NCBI GenBank assembly: GCA_019739335.1
Contig: CP073261.1
Span: 2,966,001-3,030,000 of the forward strand
Length of the DNA: 64,000 nt
Direction: 5' to 3'
From: Erythrobacter sp.
GTDB lineage: Bacteria; Pseudomonadota; Alphaproteobacteria; Sphingomonadales; Sphingomonadaceae
Shown here one piece after another: positions 46,805 to 56,308 of this stretch. Numbering within the stretch: position 1 is the first letter of the stretch; the number at the start of each line of letters is the position of its first letter. A program made the position numbers and the translations under genes. Under the pieces are notes generated by a model that did not search any database, was not told where the DNA came from, and saw only the letters and a list, made by a program, of their open reading frames with translations.

Positions 46805-46891
46805 GCTCACCCTGAGCTTGCCGAAGGGTAGCCGCGACGTTCCCGTTTAGGCAGAGTTAGTGGCTGTCCTTCGACAAGCTCAGGATGAGCG
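46805..46891. repeat. Palindromic repeat, family D, between terC and imuB
   Basis: Inverted arms GCTCACCCTGAGCTTGCCGA (from 46805) and TCGACAAGCTCAGGATGAGC (to 46890) about 30 bp long, spaced by about 30 bp. This CCTGAGCTTGTCGAAGG type repeat is widespread in proteobacterial intergenic DNA. It lies between the convergent terC and imuB genes. Confidence 0.75.
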
Positions 46892-46944
46892 AGATTGGCC
46901 GTGGGAGGCCAAGTAAGGTGCCCCGGCGGTCGAGGGTCCACACC

Positions 46945-48528
46945 TCACCCGCACAGCCCCTGCAAGAACCAGTCAGGCTCCCCGCCCCGCCCGTCTCCGG
47001 CGAGGCCCGCACGGTAGATCCAGTAGCGGCGGCCCGTGGCGTCCTCCACGCGGTAGTAATCGCGCAGGCGGGTGGCGCCTTTCTCGCGCCACCATTCGGG
47101 AGCGATGCGTTCGGGGCCTTCCACGCGAGCTATGTCGAACAACGAACCGCGCCAGCGGAATCGGCGGGGGTAGCCGTCGGGGCTGGCGTAGAGCACTGCG
47201 ATCCGCTCTGCCCGGTCGAGCAGTTTCAGCGGCCGCGCGTGGAAGGCCAGTTCCTCCTGTTGCGCCGATTCGCGTTCGAGCGGCGGTTGCCAGCCCACGC
47301 TGCGTTCGGGAATGTGGCTGGCGCGCAGCACCGGGCGTTGCACCGCGTCCCTGCCCAGCCGCACCGTCAACCGGTCGATACAGGCGGCGAGCGAAGTGCC
47401 GTGTTCCTCCGCCGCCGCTTCGAGATCGGCCTGCGCCAGCGCGAGAGGTTCGGCCCATGAGGCGCGCAGCCGCAGCATCTCGATCCCGAACCCGGCATCG
47501 ACGTGGTCCAGCCGAGCGGCGAACAGGCGGCACACGTGCGCGGGATCGCGAGTGGCCATGGCCAGTTCGAGATCGCGCAGCACCACTTCGCCATCTACCC
47601 GCCACAGCCCCAGTTGCAGCCGCCGCGCACCTTCGCCCCGCCCTTCGAGCACGCGGGCCATATCGGCGGCGAGGTCTGCCACCACCTGGTCGAGCAGCTC
47701 GCGGTGGCGGATCGGCTCCATCAGGCGCCGCTGCACCAGCGGGGCGCTGACGGGGATCACCGGGAGCAGCGGTTCGGGCACCCGTCCGGCAAGCTGGTCC
47801 ATCCGAATCAGCGGATTGGCGGCGGGGGAGCGGCGGTTGCGGAAGCGGCGGTGAATGGCATCGCGCCCGCTCGCGCCCTCGCCCACGCCCAAACCTAAGC
47901 TGGTGAGATCGCCGAGCCGCTTGAGGCCGAGGCGGCGCAGCACCAGCAGCACGTCGGCATCGAGCCGCAGCGCCGCCACCGGCAGGTCCGCCAGTCGCAG
48001 GGCGATATCCTCTTCCGGGCCGAGGATCGTTCCTGCGGGAGCATGATGTGCCAGCGCCCATGCCGCCCCGGCGGTGGGCGCGATGGCGGCGCGCACTGCC
48101 AGCCCGCGCGCATCGCAGCGGGCGGTGACATCGGCGAGCAGGCGGCGTTCCCCGCCGAACAGGTGCGCCACGGCGGTGACATCGACCAGCAGCCCATCGG
48201 GCGCGTCGATCGCGCTCCACGGCCCCCAGCGCTGCGCCCAGATCGCCAGCCGCTCAAGGAAAGCGAGATCGCCTGCCGGATCGCTAGGGCGGACCTGCAA
48301 AGCCGGGCACAGCGTGCGCGCATCGGCGAGCATCATCCCGCGGGCGGCGCCTTCCGCGCGCCCGGCCGCATTGGCAGCTTCGATGCGCGGGCCGTGCGCG
48401 GTTTCGGCGATCAGGACCAGCGGCTGCGCATCGGCCCCTTCCCCGCGCTTGCAGGGTTCAGCTTGCCGCCAGCGATCGAGCGCCAGCTCGCAGGCCCAGA
48501 TCGCCATGATCCGGCGCGGCGGGAGCAT
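46945..48528 (-). CDS. imuB: ImuB, Y-family DNA polymerase-like mutasome subunit
   Basis: 527 aa. Non-catalytic Y-family relative that bridges DnaE2, ImuA and the beta clamp in SOS mutagenesis. The N-terminus MLPPRRIMAIWACELALDRW and AAGRAEGAARGMMLADARTL follow the family pattern; the acidic metal-binding positions of active polymerases are not conserved (DGLLVDVTAV where active enzymes have DE). Helix-hairpin-helix-like region LRRLGLKRLGDLTSLGLG. Start ATG at 48528; it overlaps imuA by about 71 bases. Confidence 0.92.
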   Translation of the reverse strand: MLPPRRIMAIWACELALDRWRQAEPCKRGEGADAQPLVLIAETAHGPRIEAANAAGRAEGAARGMMLADARTLCPALQVRPSDPAGDLAFLERLAIWAQRWGPWSAIDAPDGLLVDVTAVAHLFGGERRLLADVTARCDARGLAVRAAIAPTAGAAWALAHHAPAGTILGPEEDIALRLADLPVAALRLDADVLLVLRRLGLKRLGDLTSLGLGVGEGASGRDAIHRRFRNRRSPAANPLIRMDQLAGRVPEPLLPVIPVSAPLVQRRLMEPIRHRELLDQVVADLAADMARVLEGRGEGARRLQLGLWRVDGEVVLRDLELAMATRDPAHVCRLFAARLDHVDAGFGIEMLRLRASWAEPLALAQADLEAAAEEHGTSLAACIDRLTVRLGRDAVQRPVLRASHIPERSVGWQPPLERESAQQEELAFHARPLKLLDRAERIAVLYASPDGYPRRFRWRGSLFDIARVEGPERIAPEWWREKGATRLRDYYRVEDATGRRYWIYRAGLAGDGRGGEPDWFLQGLCG

Positions 48529-49228
48529 GGGCGGGAGTGGCGCGTTCGGCGGCGAGGAAGGCGTTTCCATCTCGCAATATCCATTCTCCGGGAGTGTGGG
48601 TGCGGGCGCGGAACAGTTCGGCGTGCCAAGCCGGACGACCGGGCGCGGCAGTGTTCCACAGCGGCGGAGCGGAAGGGGCGGCGCGCACCTTCCAGCGCAT
48701 CCGTGCCGAGCTGAGGTCAGGTTCTGCGTCGAGCCGGATCAGGAACAGCGGCACATTGTGCTTCTCCGCCGCAAGGCTGAGGCGGCGCGAGGCAGTGAAG
48801 GAGAGTGCCTTCGGATTGCCCGCCAGTTCGCCGATCACGCAGGCCAGATCGCGGCAGCGCACGCCTTCCTCCAGCGCGAACAGCGCGTCCTCGGACGTCT
48901 TGGCGGCAACATGGATCAACCGGTGGCGCAGTGCTTCGGGCAGGCCGGGGCGATAGGGCCTGCCGGAGAGCTTGCGCGCCTTTTCATCCTGTACCCACAA
49001 TACTGCGCCTTCTTCCGCTCCTTGGCCCAACTTGCCCGCGCCGCGCACGCGCAGACCATCGAGCGCCAGTGCCAGCGCCGCGCCCGTCCCGCTCGCGTCA
49101 TCGGCAGGGGCGAAAATCTCGCTGTGCAGCGGGCACTTGCTGCCGGGATGCCAGCGCGGATTGGCGGCACCTTTACTGGCACCGGCACGCGCCAGTTCCG
49201 CCGCACGCGGGAGAGCTGCCATGTCCAT
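48458..49228 (-). CDS. imuA: ImuA, SOS mutasome accessory protein
   Basis: 256 aa. RecA/SulA-like protein that works with ImuB and DnaE2. Core: GTGAALALALDGL, AVLWVQDEKARKLSGRPYRPGL and RCRDLACVIGEL, as in the ImuA family. The start ATG at 49228 (MDMAALPRAAEL) lies 16 bases below the LexA box at 49245-49259. Its 3' end runs well into imuB in another frame. Confidence 0.9.
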   Translation of the reverse strand: MDMAALPRAAELARAGASKGAANPRWHPGSKCPLHSEIFAPADDASGTGAALALALDGLRVRGAGKLGQGAEEGAVLWVQDEKARKLSGRPYRPGLPEALRHRLIHVAAKTSEDALFALEEGVRCRDLACVIGELAGNPKALSFTASRRLSLAAEKHNVPLFLIRLDAEPDLSSARMRWKVRAAPSAPPLWNTAAPGRPAWHAELFRARTHTPGEWILRDGNAFLAAERATPAHAPAAPDHGDLGLRAGARSLAAS

Positions 49229-49244
49229 GCGAATCGACTCCTTT

Positions 49245-49259
49245 GTTCCTTTTATGTTC
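49245..49259 (-). promoter_or_regulatory. LexA (SOS) box before imuA-imuB
   Basis: GTTC-CTTTTAT-GTTC on the plus strand, GAAC-N7-GAAC on the gene strand. Same spacing and near-identical sequence as the box before the radical SAM-udgX-dnaE2 operon, so both should be induced together. Confidence 0.85.
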
Positions 49260-49297
49260 CGTTTTGCGGACTTTGGCAACCAGACCAAGGGAGGATT

Positions 49298-49323
49298 GGA
49301 ACCCTATCCCCCGCTGCGCCGTT
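49298..49323 (+). promoter_or_regulatory. EcfG-type general stress promoter
   Basis: GGAAC (49298-49302), 17 bases, CGTT (49320-49323): an exact match to the alphaproteobacterial general stress sigma factor consensus. It ends 21 bases before the start of the next gene, leaving room for a short leader with the AAAGGAG ribosome binding site. Confidence 0.65.
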
Positions 49324-49344
49324 GATGGCCAAAGGAGACTACCC

Positions 49345-49815
49345 ATGAGCGATACCAAGGAACTGAAGCAGGACTTCTGGAAGGCGCTGAACGCCAGCCC
49401 CTTCGTCTTCCTTCATTTGGATAACGAGCCGCACAATGCCGTGCCGATGACCGCGCAATTGGACAAGGATGCCGATAGCGAAGTGTGGTTCTTCACCCGC
49501 AAGGATCACACCTTGGCCAAGGGTGGCCCCGCCACCGCCACATTCGCGGGCAAGGACAACCAGCTGTTCGCACGCTTTTCCGGTACCCTGTCGCATGAGC
49601 GCAGCCGCGAGCGGCTGGAGAAGCAGTGGAATCAGATCATCGAGGCCTGGTTTCCGGGCGGGAAGGACGATCCCAACCTGCTGATGCTGCGAATGGATCT
49701 GGGCCAGGCCGAAATCTGGAACAGCGACCTAGGCTTTGTCGATAACGTAAAAATGCTGCTCGGCTTCGACAGCAGGGACGAAGCGAAGAAAGAGCACACT
49801 GAAACAGTGCTCTGA
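49345..49815 (+). CDS. Pyridoxamine 5'-phosphate oxidase-like general stress protein
   Basis: 156 aa, a split-barrel flavin-binding fold of the general stress protein 26 type: KQDFWKALNASPFVFLHL, AVPMTAQLDKDADSEVWFFTRKD, RFSGTLSHERSRERLEKQWN and LLMLRMDLGQAEIWNS. Probably binds FMN or F420-like cofactors; substrate unknown. The EcfG-type promoter directly upstream fits a general stress function. ATG at 49345 after AAAGGAG; ends before a strong shared terminator. Confidence 0.9.
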   Translation: MSDTKELKQDFWKALNASPFVFLHLDNEPHNAVPMTAQLDKDADSEVWFFTRKDHTLAKGGPATATFAGKDNQLFARFSGTLSHERSRERLEKQWNQIIEAWFPGGKDDPNLLMLRMDLGQAEIWNSDLGFVDNVKMLLGFDSRDEAKKEHTETVL

Positions 49816-49833
49816 TAGGCAACGAACAAAACG

Positions 49834-49870
49834 AAAAGGCCGCGCTGCCCCAGGACAGCGCGGCCTTTTT
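49834..49870. terminator. Bidirectional terminator
   Basis: AAAAGGCCGCGCTG / CAGCGCGGCCTTTTT around an eight-base loop. A-run and T-run on opposite sides make it work for both the stress protein gene and the convergent permease gene. Confidence 0.88.
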
Positions 49871-49874
49871 CGTA

Positions 49875-51464
49875 TCAGTCCGGTTTGTGACTGCTCGGCG
49901 TATCAATCGGGAAATCGTGCTCCTGCCCGCCGATATCATCGACCACTTCCACAATCCCCTTGCCAAGGTGGCTGTGCCGCCGACTGTAACCAAGGTAGAC
50001 CGCCAGCCCGATCACCGTCCAGATGGGAAGCACAAGCATCGCTTCCAGCGGCAGGTTGAGGAACAGGAACAGGCAGCCAAGGATCGTCAGCGGGCCGATG
50101 ATTGCCAGCGCCGGAACCCGGAACGAACGCTGCCGCGCCGGATCTGTCCGCCGCAGCACCATCACCGCCACTGCCACCATCAGGAAAGCATAGAGCGTAC
50201 CGGCATTGGCAATATCGGCAAGCTGACCTACCGGGAAGAATGCCGCGCCCACGGCCACCAGCACACCGGTGATCGCCGTTACGACATAGGGCGTCCTCCA
50301 CTTGGGGTGGACCTTGGACAGGCCTTCAGGAAGCAGGCCATCACGGCTCATCACGAAGAAGATGCGCGTCTGCGCGAACAGCAGCACGAGGATGACGGAA
50401 GGCAAGGCAAGGATCGCCGCATAGCCGAGCATGTTGCCAATCGCACCGAAACCGATCTGCCGCAGCACATGCGCCAGAGCTTCATTCGAACACACCAGTG
50501 CATCGGCATAAAGCGGCATGGCGCATTGGCGCGCCAGTTCCTCGGAACCGGCCGGGAACGGAATACCGTTCGGCCCCATGATCGGCTGGCCGCCGATGGT
50601 GCCGATCGCGCCCGCTGCGACAAGGATGTAGAATACCGTACAGAACAGCAACGAGCCGACCAGACCGATGGGCACGTTACGCTGAGGGTTCTTCGTCTCC
50701 TCCGCCGCCGTCGAAACCGCATCGAAACCGACATAGGCAAAGAAGATCGTCGCCGCAGCGCCAACCGCCCCAACGCCGGTTCCCCAGCCGCCGAACACAC
50801 CGGCGGGCAGGAACGGATTGAAATTGGCCGGATCGAATTCACTGCTCGTCAGGGTAAGCGCGATGAAGGCGGTCAGCGCGGTCACCTTGATCAGCACCAG
50901 CACGGCGTTGACCTTGGCGCTTTCGGATGTGCCCACCATCAGTAGCCACGTCACCAGCAAGGCGATGATCATCGCGGGAAGATTGATGAAGCCACCCGGC
51001 GCCCCGCCGAGCGCCAGCGGTCCTGCCGTGAGCCAGGCGGGCATCGATATTCCGAATGTATCGCCCAGAATTGTTCCGGTAAAATACCCCGACCAACCGA
51101 CCGACACCGCCGAAGCGGCAATCGCGTATTCGAGGATCAAGGCCCAACCTACAGTCCAGGCGAGCAATTCGCCCATTGTTGCATAGCTGTAGGTATAGGC
51201 TGAACCCGCTACCGGGATCATCGCGGCGATTTCCGCGTAGCACAGCGCCGCAACAATACAGACCAGACCGGCTATAACGAAGGCCAGCATCAGTCCCGGC
51301 CCGGCCTTTTGCGCCCCGGCGGCCGTCAGCACGAAAATACCGGTGCCGATGATGCAGCCGATGCCGAACAGCATCAGCTGGAATGCACCGAGCGAACGGT
51401 GCAGAGATTTCTTTTGCGCTGTCGCCAGAATGGCGTCGAGCGGTTTGATGCGATCGAAGATCAT
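49875..51464 (-). CDS. APC family amino acid permease
   Basis: 529 aa with about 12-14 transmembrane helices. Signatures: LMLFGIGCIIGTGIFVLTAA (first helix with the GxG substrate motif), PVAGSAYTYSYATMGEL, and GFDAVSTAAEETKNPQRNVP. This places it with the cationic/neutral amino acid transporter (YfnA/CAT-like) branch; substrate not predictable. A hydrophilic C-terminal tail follows the last helix. Start ATG at 51464. Confidence 0.93.
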   Translation of the reverse strand: MIFDRIKPLDAILATAQKKSLHRSLGAFQLMLFGIGCIIGTGIFVLTAAGAQKAGPGLMLAFVIAGLVCIVAALCYAEIAAMIPVAGSAYTYSYATMGELLAWTVGWALILEYAIAASAVSVGWSGYFTGTILGDTFGISMPAWLTAGPLALGGAPGGFINLPAMIIALLVTWLLMVGTSESAKVNAVLVLIKVTALTAFIALTLTSSEFDPANFNPFLPAGVFGGWGTGVGAVGAAATIFFAYVGFDAVSTAAEETKNPQRNVPIGLVGSLLFCTVFYILVAAGAIGTIGGQPIMGPNGIPFPAGSEELARQCAMPLYADALVCSNEALAHVLRQIGFGAIGNMLGYAAILALPSVILVLLFAQTRIFFVMSRDGLLPEGLSKVHPKWRTPYVVTAITGVLVAVGAAFFPVGQLADIANAGTLYAFLMVAVAVMVLRRTDPARQRSFRVPALAIIGPLTILGCLFLFLNLPLEAMLVLPIWTVIGLAVYLGYSRRHSHLGKGIVEVVDDIGGQEHDFPIDTPSSHKPD

Positions 51465-51567
51465 GGACGTGATTGCCCCACCGGCCCGAGGCGCGAATGT
51501 CCTGCCCAGCCGCCGGTTAGCTCTCCTAGTCTGTTACATGATTACGCAAAAGCGCAATCATATGCAG

Positions 51568-52986
51568 CTATTCGAAAAGGCTGGGGAAAATTCCCACAAT
51601 CACGATAGCGGTAAGTGCGACCGGGCACAGGTAGCGCACCAGGAACAGCCAGAACAGGTGCAACCCTCCGCTCAACCCGTTCTCCATGTCCACCAGCTTG
51701 CGGTCGGCGAACCAACCCACGAACAGTGCGGTAAGGATCGCGCCGATCGGCATCAGCAATTTCGCCGTCAGCCCGTCCAGCACATCGAAGAAACCCTGCC
51801 CCTCGAACAGCGGGATGAAGCCGAGCGGATGCCAGTCTGCCAAGCTGTTGAAGGAAAGCGCCGAAAGCGCGCCCAGTACCATCGCCCCCGCGGCCACGAT
51901 CGAAGCGCTGAGCGGGCGGGCAAACCGGAACTTCTCGATAACCCATGCTGTCGGCACTTCGAGCAAAGCAACAGAACTGGTGAGCGCGGCAAATCCGACC
52001 ATGATGAAGAACAGCAGACCGACCACCGATCCGAACGGCATTTCCTGGAACGCGTGCGGCAAGGTCTGGAACATCAGCCCCGGGCCGGAGCCGACCGGCA
52101 GGCCCGCTGCGAAAACGATGGGGAAGATGCACAGCCCCGCGATCAGCGCAACCGCGGTATCGGCGCCGGAAATGATCGTGGAAGTGCCGGCCAGGTTGAC
52201 GTTGCGACCGACATAGCTGCCGTAGGTAATCATGCCGGCCACCCCAAGCGACAGTGAGAAGAAAGCCTGCCCGACTGCGGCCAGCATCACTTCCCCGGTC
52301 AGCTTTTCGGGTTCGAAGGTAAAAAGATAGGATACCGTCTGTGAAAAAGCGCCGCCGAATGCGCCGTAGATCGTGATGGCGATCAGCAGGATGAAGAAGG
52401 CAGGCATCATCCATTTGGCGACGAATTCGATCCCGCCGGAAACGCCCCGCGCCACGAAGTAGAGCGATACACCAAGGAACACCGCGTCCAGCCCCACCAT
52501 CAGCGCGCCATTCTCGAACAGCGCCGGGAGAAGGCCCTCGATCTCTTCCGCAGGGCGGCCTTCGAACGCACCGCCGACGACGCCGCTGGTGAAAATATCG
52601 CCGATGAATATGCCCATGTAATAGAGTACCCACCCGCCGACCACGCAGTAGAAGCTAAGGATCAGGAAAGCGGAAAAGACGCCGATGCTGGCGAGGATAT
52701 CCCAGTGCGGGCTGGCGCGCGAGGCACTGGCAACGCGGCGGACACTTTCAGGCGCGGATGACTGGCCGTGGCGACCGATCAGCGTTTCGGAAAGCAGCAC
52801 TGGCAGCCCGATCAGGATCACGCAGCCGATATAGAACAATACGAAGGCACCGCCGCCATTGGCTCCCGCTTCAGCGGGGAAGCGCCAGAGATTTCCCAGG
52901 CCGACTGCCGATCCGATTGCAGCAAGAATGAATGCGCTACGCGAAGACCAGCCGTCCCTGGTCGAACCCGATTGGGTAAGTGCCAT
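51568..52986 (-). CDS. Sodium-dependent transporter, SLC6/NSS family
   Basis: 472 aa, about 11-12 helices. Typical NSS first-helix signature FILAAIGSAVGLGNLWRFP, with GGGAFVLFYIGCVILIGLPVLLSE after it, and later SLSLGVAGMITYGSYVG. Na+-coupled uptake of an amino acid or amine; substrate unknown. ATG at 52986 follows GAGGAAAAA; it is divergent from panB (88 bases between). Confidence 0.93.
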   Translation of the reverse strand: MALTQSGSTRDGWSSRSAFILAAIGSAVGLGNLWRFPAEAGANGGGAFVLFYIGCVILIGLPVLLSETLIGRHGQSSAPESVRRVASASRASPHWDILASIGVFSAFLILSFYCVVGGWVLYYMGIFIGDIFTSGVVGGAFEGRPAEEIEGLLPALFENGALMVGLDAVFLGVSLYFVARGVSGGIEFVAKWMMPAFFILLIAITIYGAFGGAFSQTVSYLFTFEPEKLTGEVMLAAVGQAFFSLSLGVAGMITYGSYVGRNVNLAGTSTIISGADTAVALIAGLCIFPIVFAAGLPVGSGPGLMFQTLPHAFQEMPFGSVVGLLFFIMVGFAALTSSVALLEVPTAWVIEKFRFARPLSASIVAAGAMVLGALSALSFNSLADWHPLGFIPLFEGQGFFDVLDGLTAKLLMPIGAILTALFVGWFADRKLVDMENGLSGGLHLFWLFLVRYLCPVALTAIVIVGIFPSLFE

Positions 52987-53074
52987 ATGAAATTTTTCCT
53001 CTCGACCCGGAAGATGGCTCCCTATGGCATTGAAATGGGGGTCGCGTCGAGGGGTGGGTCTGGTAAAGGGGGGC

Positions 53075-53947
53075 ATGTCCACCACCTTTACGCTCGACAC
53101 TGCGACCAGCCGCGCCAATCCCACCCCCCAGCCGATGCGGCGGCTCACCGTGCCGAGCATCCGTGCGCGCAAGGTAGACGGGGTGACCGCGGAACCGATC
53201 GTCATGCTCACCGCCTACACTGCGCGGCAGGCACAATTGCTCGATCCGCATTGCGACATCCTGCTGGTGGGGGATTCTCTCGGTCAGGTCATCTATGGAC
53301 TCCCCTCCACCATTCCGGTCACGATGGACATGATGGCCAATCACGCCGCTGCCGTGGTGCGCGGTTCGTACCATTCGGTGGTGGTGGTCGATATGCCGTT
53401 CGGTGCCTACGAAGCCTCGCCGCAGGCGGCTTTCGCGGCGGCGGCGGCCCTGCTCAAGGCCAGCGGCGCAGCGGCGGTGAAGCTGGAAGGCGGAGCGGCA
53501 ATGGCTGAGACAGTGACATTCCTCGTCCAGCGCGGCATCCCGGTCATGGGCCACGTCGGCCTGACGCCGCAGGCGGTGAACGTACTCGGCGGCTATGGCG
53601 CGCGCGGGCGAAGCGATGCCGAGGCGGAGAAGATCGTCGGCGATGCCAAGGCGCTCGATGCGGCGGGCGCCTTTGCGATTGTAGTGGAAGGGGTGCTGGA
53701 ACCCATTGCCATTGCCGTGACAGAGAACGTCGCGTGTCCGACGATCGGCATCGGCGCGTCAGCCCGCTGCGACGGGCAAGTTCTGGTGACCGAGGACATG
53801 CTCGGCATGTTCGAACGGGTGCCGCGTTTCGTGAAGAAATACGGCGACATCGCCACAACCATCGCCGATACCGCCGCGCAATATGCCGCCGAGGTGCGTG
53901 AGCGGAGCTTCCCCGGCCCGGACCAGCTCTATCAGCCCAAGGACTGA
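53075..53947 (+). CDS. panB: 3-methyl-2-oxobutanoate hydroxymethyltransferase
   Basis: 290 aa. First step of pantothenate synthesis, adding a hydroxymethyl group to 2-ketoisovalerate, the same intermediate used by leuA. Motifs: [29 protein letters not shown] with the metal-binding Asp, AVKLEGG, and [16 protein letters not shown] at 53075; its 3' end overlaps the convergent transporter gene by 16 bases. Confidence 0.96.
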   Translation: MSTTFTLDTATSRANPTPQPMRRLTVPSIRARKVDGVTAEPIVMLTAYTARQAQLLDPHCDILLVGDSLGQVIYGLPSTIPVTMDMMANHAAAVVRGSYHSVVVVDMPFGAYEASPQAAFAAAAALLKASGAAAVKLEGGAAMAETVTFLVQRGIPVMGHVGLTPQAVNVLGGYGARGRSDAEAEKIVGDAKALDAAGAFAIVVEGVLEPIAIAVTENVACPTIGIGASARCDGQVLVTEDMLGMFERVPRFVKKYGDIATTIADTAAQYAAEVRERSFPGPDQLYQPKD

Positions 53948-54906
53948 TTGGTCCGACTGAGCCGCCCGGCGAGGGGGGCGGAAATCACCATCTGCAACAG
54001 GTGATAAAGCAGCACCGGCAGGAGGACGAGACCCGCCGCTTCGGGCGCGAACAGCACGCTGGCGAGCGGTGCGCCCATGGCGATGCTTTTCTGCGCTCCG
54101 GCGAACAGGAATGCAATTCGGTCTGGCCGGGCCAGTCGCAGCGTGCCGCCGAGCCACCATGCCCCGATGAAGCCGAACGCCAGCATCACGCCGACCAGCG
54201 CCAGAAGAGCTGCCCAAGAGCCCAGGTCGATCTGCGTCCATATTCCCTGTTCGACCGCGCTGGAAAAGGCGACATAGACGGCGATGGCGATGGCGATGCG
54301 GTCCATCCAGCTGAACAGCAGCCGCCGATCCGCCACCAGTGATCCAAAGCGCGACTGCAACAACTGTCCGATGGCAAAGGGCAGCAGCAGGATCAGCCCG
54401 ATCCGTTCCAGGCCGCCCAGGTCAATCCCGGGTCCGCTGCTGCTCGCCAGCAGCGCAACCAGCGGTGCGGTGATGAATACGCCCAGAATGTTCAACACCG
54501 CCGCTGCCACCACCGAATTGGCCACGTTCCCTCCGGCAATCGAGGAATAGGCGGTCGCCGATTGCACAGTGGATGGAAGAACGCCGAGAAACAAGAACCC
54601 CAGCGCGACGCTGGCGGGCAGGACGCTGGCTGCAGGACCAGCCAGCAGCCACCCTGCGAGCCCCATCGCCCCAAAAACGAACAGCGCGAGCGGCAGCAGG
54701 AAGCGCCAGTTGCGCAAGCCGTGCAGCACTTGCGCGCGCGGCAAGCGCAGGCCGTTGAGCAGGAACAGCGCGAAGATCGCAGCGTCTGAAACCAGCCGCG
54801 CCACCGCCCTGCCCTCGCCCGTCACCGGCAGCACACTCGCCAGCACGATCGCCAGCAACAGCAGCCGCACCAGCGGATCGAAGAGGGTGAACAGGCGGGC
54901 AGGCAT
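53932..54906 (-). CDS. Bile acid:sodium symporter family (SLC10-like) transporter
   Basis: 324 aa, about ten transmembrane helices. The family pattern is visible in [52 protein letters not shown] (crossover helix region) and [12 protein letters not shown]. It is of the YfeH-like bacterial type; substrate unknown. Start ATG at 54906. Convergent with panB. Confidence 0.9.
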   Translation of the reverse strand: MPARLFTLFDPLVRLLLLAIVLASVLPVTGEGRAVARLVSDAAIFALFLLNGLRLPRAQVLHGLRNWRFLLPLALFVFGAMGLAGWLLAGPAASVLPASVALGFLFLGVLPSTVQSATAYSSIAGGNVANSVVAAAVLNILGVFITAPLVALLASSSGPGIDLGGLERIGLILLLPFAIGQLLQSRFGSLVADRRLLFSWMDRIAIAIAVYVAFSSAVEQGIWTQIDLGSWAALLALVGVMLAFGFIGAWWLGGTLRLARPDRIAFLFAGAQKSIAMGAPLASVLFAPEAAGLVLLPVLLYHLLQMVISAPLAGRLSRTNQSLG

Positions 54907-54931
54907 GGCCCGGCGCTGTGCAAGCTAAGGC

Positions 54932-56308
54932 TCAGTGCTGCAAGTCGTATTGCTTGAGCAGATCGTAGAGCGTCGGGCGGCTGATCCCCAGCAGCTTGGC
55001 GGTGCTCGAAATATTCCCCTCGCTGCGGGCCAATGCATGGCGGATCACCTTGCGGTCGGCCTTCTCTCGCGCGCTCTTGATGTTGAGCACGGTGGTGTCC
55101 TGATCCTCCTCTTCCGCCAGATCGAGATCGCCCGCGCCGATCAACTTGCCATCGGCCATGATAACGGCGCGCTTCACCCGGTTTTCCAGCTCACGGACAT
55201 TGCCCGGCCAGGCCCAGCCGTCGATCGCCGCCAATGCATCGGGCGCAAAGCCGGTGACCGAGGGGTTCATCTCGCGCGAGAAGCGCTTGAGGAAAGCCTT
55301 GGCCAGCAACGTCGCGTCGCCCGGCCGTTCCGCCAGTGACGGGATCTTCACCACTACTTCGGCGAGCCGATAGAACAGATCTTCGCGGAACCGCCCATCG
55401 CCGATCATCGCTTCCAAGTCCTGATGCGTGGCGCAGACGATGCGGGTGTCGACAGCAATCGACTTGCGCCCGCCAATCCGTTCGATGGTGCGTTCCTGCA
55501 GGAACCGCAGCAGCTTCACCTGCAAAGGCAGGGGAATGTCGCCCACTTCGTCGAGGAACAGCGTGCCCCCCGCCGCCAGCTCGATCTTGCCCTCGGTGGT
55601 CTTTACCGCTCCGGTGAAAGCGCCTTTCTCGTGCCCGAACAGCTCGCTTTCGAGCAGGTTCTCCGGGATCGCCGCGCAGTTGATCGCGATGAAATTGCCG
55701 TGCTTGCGGGTGCTGGCATCGTGCAGCCCCTTGGCGAGCAGTTCCTTGCCCGTCCCGCTCGCGCCGAGCAGCATGACCGAAACATTGGTGTTCGCCACAC
55801 GCTCGATCGTGCGCGCCACCTTGACCATTTCCGGCGCGGACGTGATCAGCCCGCCGAGCACGCGGTTGCCCTCCCCTGCCTTTTCCGCCAGCGCGCGGTT
55901 CTCCTGCTCTATCCGGTGCAGGTTGAACGCGCGGCGTACGATCAGGCCCAATTGCTCGATATCGACCGGCTTCTGGTAGAAATCGTAGGCTCCGCGCTCG
56001 ATGGCGGTCAGCGCGGATTCGCGCGCGCCGTGCCCAGAAGCGACAATCACCTTGGTGTCCGGCTTCAACGCCATGATCTCGTCCAGCACGGCAAAGCCTT
56101 CGCTGGTGCCATCAGGGTCCGGCGGCAGCCCGAGATCGAGCGTGACGACCGCTGGCTCCTCCGCGCGCAGGGCAGCAATGGCGCTCGCCCGATCACCGAC
56201 GATGGTGACAGCGAAGTCCTCGTAGGCCCATTTGAGCTGTGCCTGCAGCCCGGCATCGTCCTCGACGATCAGCAATCTTGGCAGGCTTTGGGGTTTGCTC
56301 TCGGCCAT
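54932..56308 (-). CDS. prsR: PrsR, PEP-CTERM-box response regulator (sigma54 activator)
   Basis: 458 aa. Receiver domain (LLIVEDDAGLQAQLKWAYED; Asp in VVTLDLGLPPDPDG), AAA+ sigma54-interaction domain with Walker A LGASGTGKELLAKGLH, GAFTGAVKTTEGKIELA (sigma54-binding loop) and GGTLFLDEVGDIPL, then a Fis-type helix-turn-helix (NISSTAKLLGISRPTLYDLLKQY). Activates PEP-CTERM/exosortase genes from sigma54 promoters. ATG overlaps the prsK stop (TAATG). Confidence 0.95.
   Translation of the reverse strand: MAESKPQSLPRLLIVEDDAGLQAQLKWAYEDFAVTIVGDRASAIAALRAEEPAVVTLDLGLPPDPDGTSEGFAVLDEIMALKPDTKVIVASGHGARESALTAIERGAYDFYQKPVDIEQLGLIVRRAFNLHRIEQENRALAEKAGEGNRVLGGLITSAPEMVKVARTIERVANTNVSVMLLGASGTGKELLAKGLHDASTRKHGNFIAINCAAIPENLLESELFGHEKGAFTGAVKTTEGKIELAAGGTLFLDEVGDIPLPLQVKLLRFLQERTIERIGGRKSIAVDTRIVCATHQDLEAMIGDGRFREDLFYRLAEVVVKIPSLAERPGDATLLAKAFLKRFSREMNPSVTGFAPDALAAIDGWAWPGNVRELENRVKRAVIMADGKLIGAGDLDLAEEEDQDTTVLNIKSAREKADRKVIRHALARSEGNISSTAKLLGISRPTLYDLLKQYDLQH

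Noticed and set aside
46748..46944. Small gene between terC and imuB
   Set aside because: The interval is filled by an inverted repeat and shows no coding frame with a ribosome binding site.
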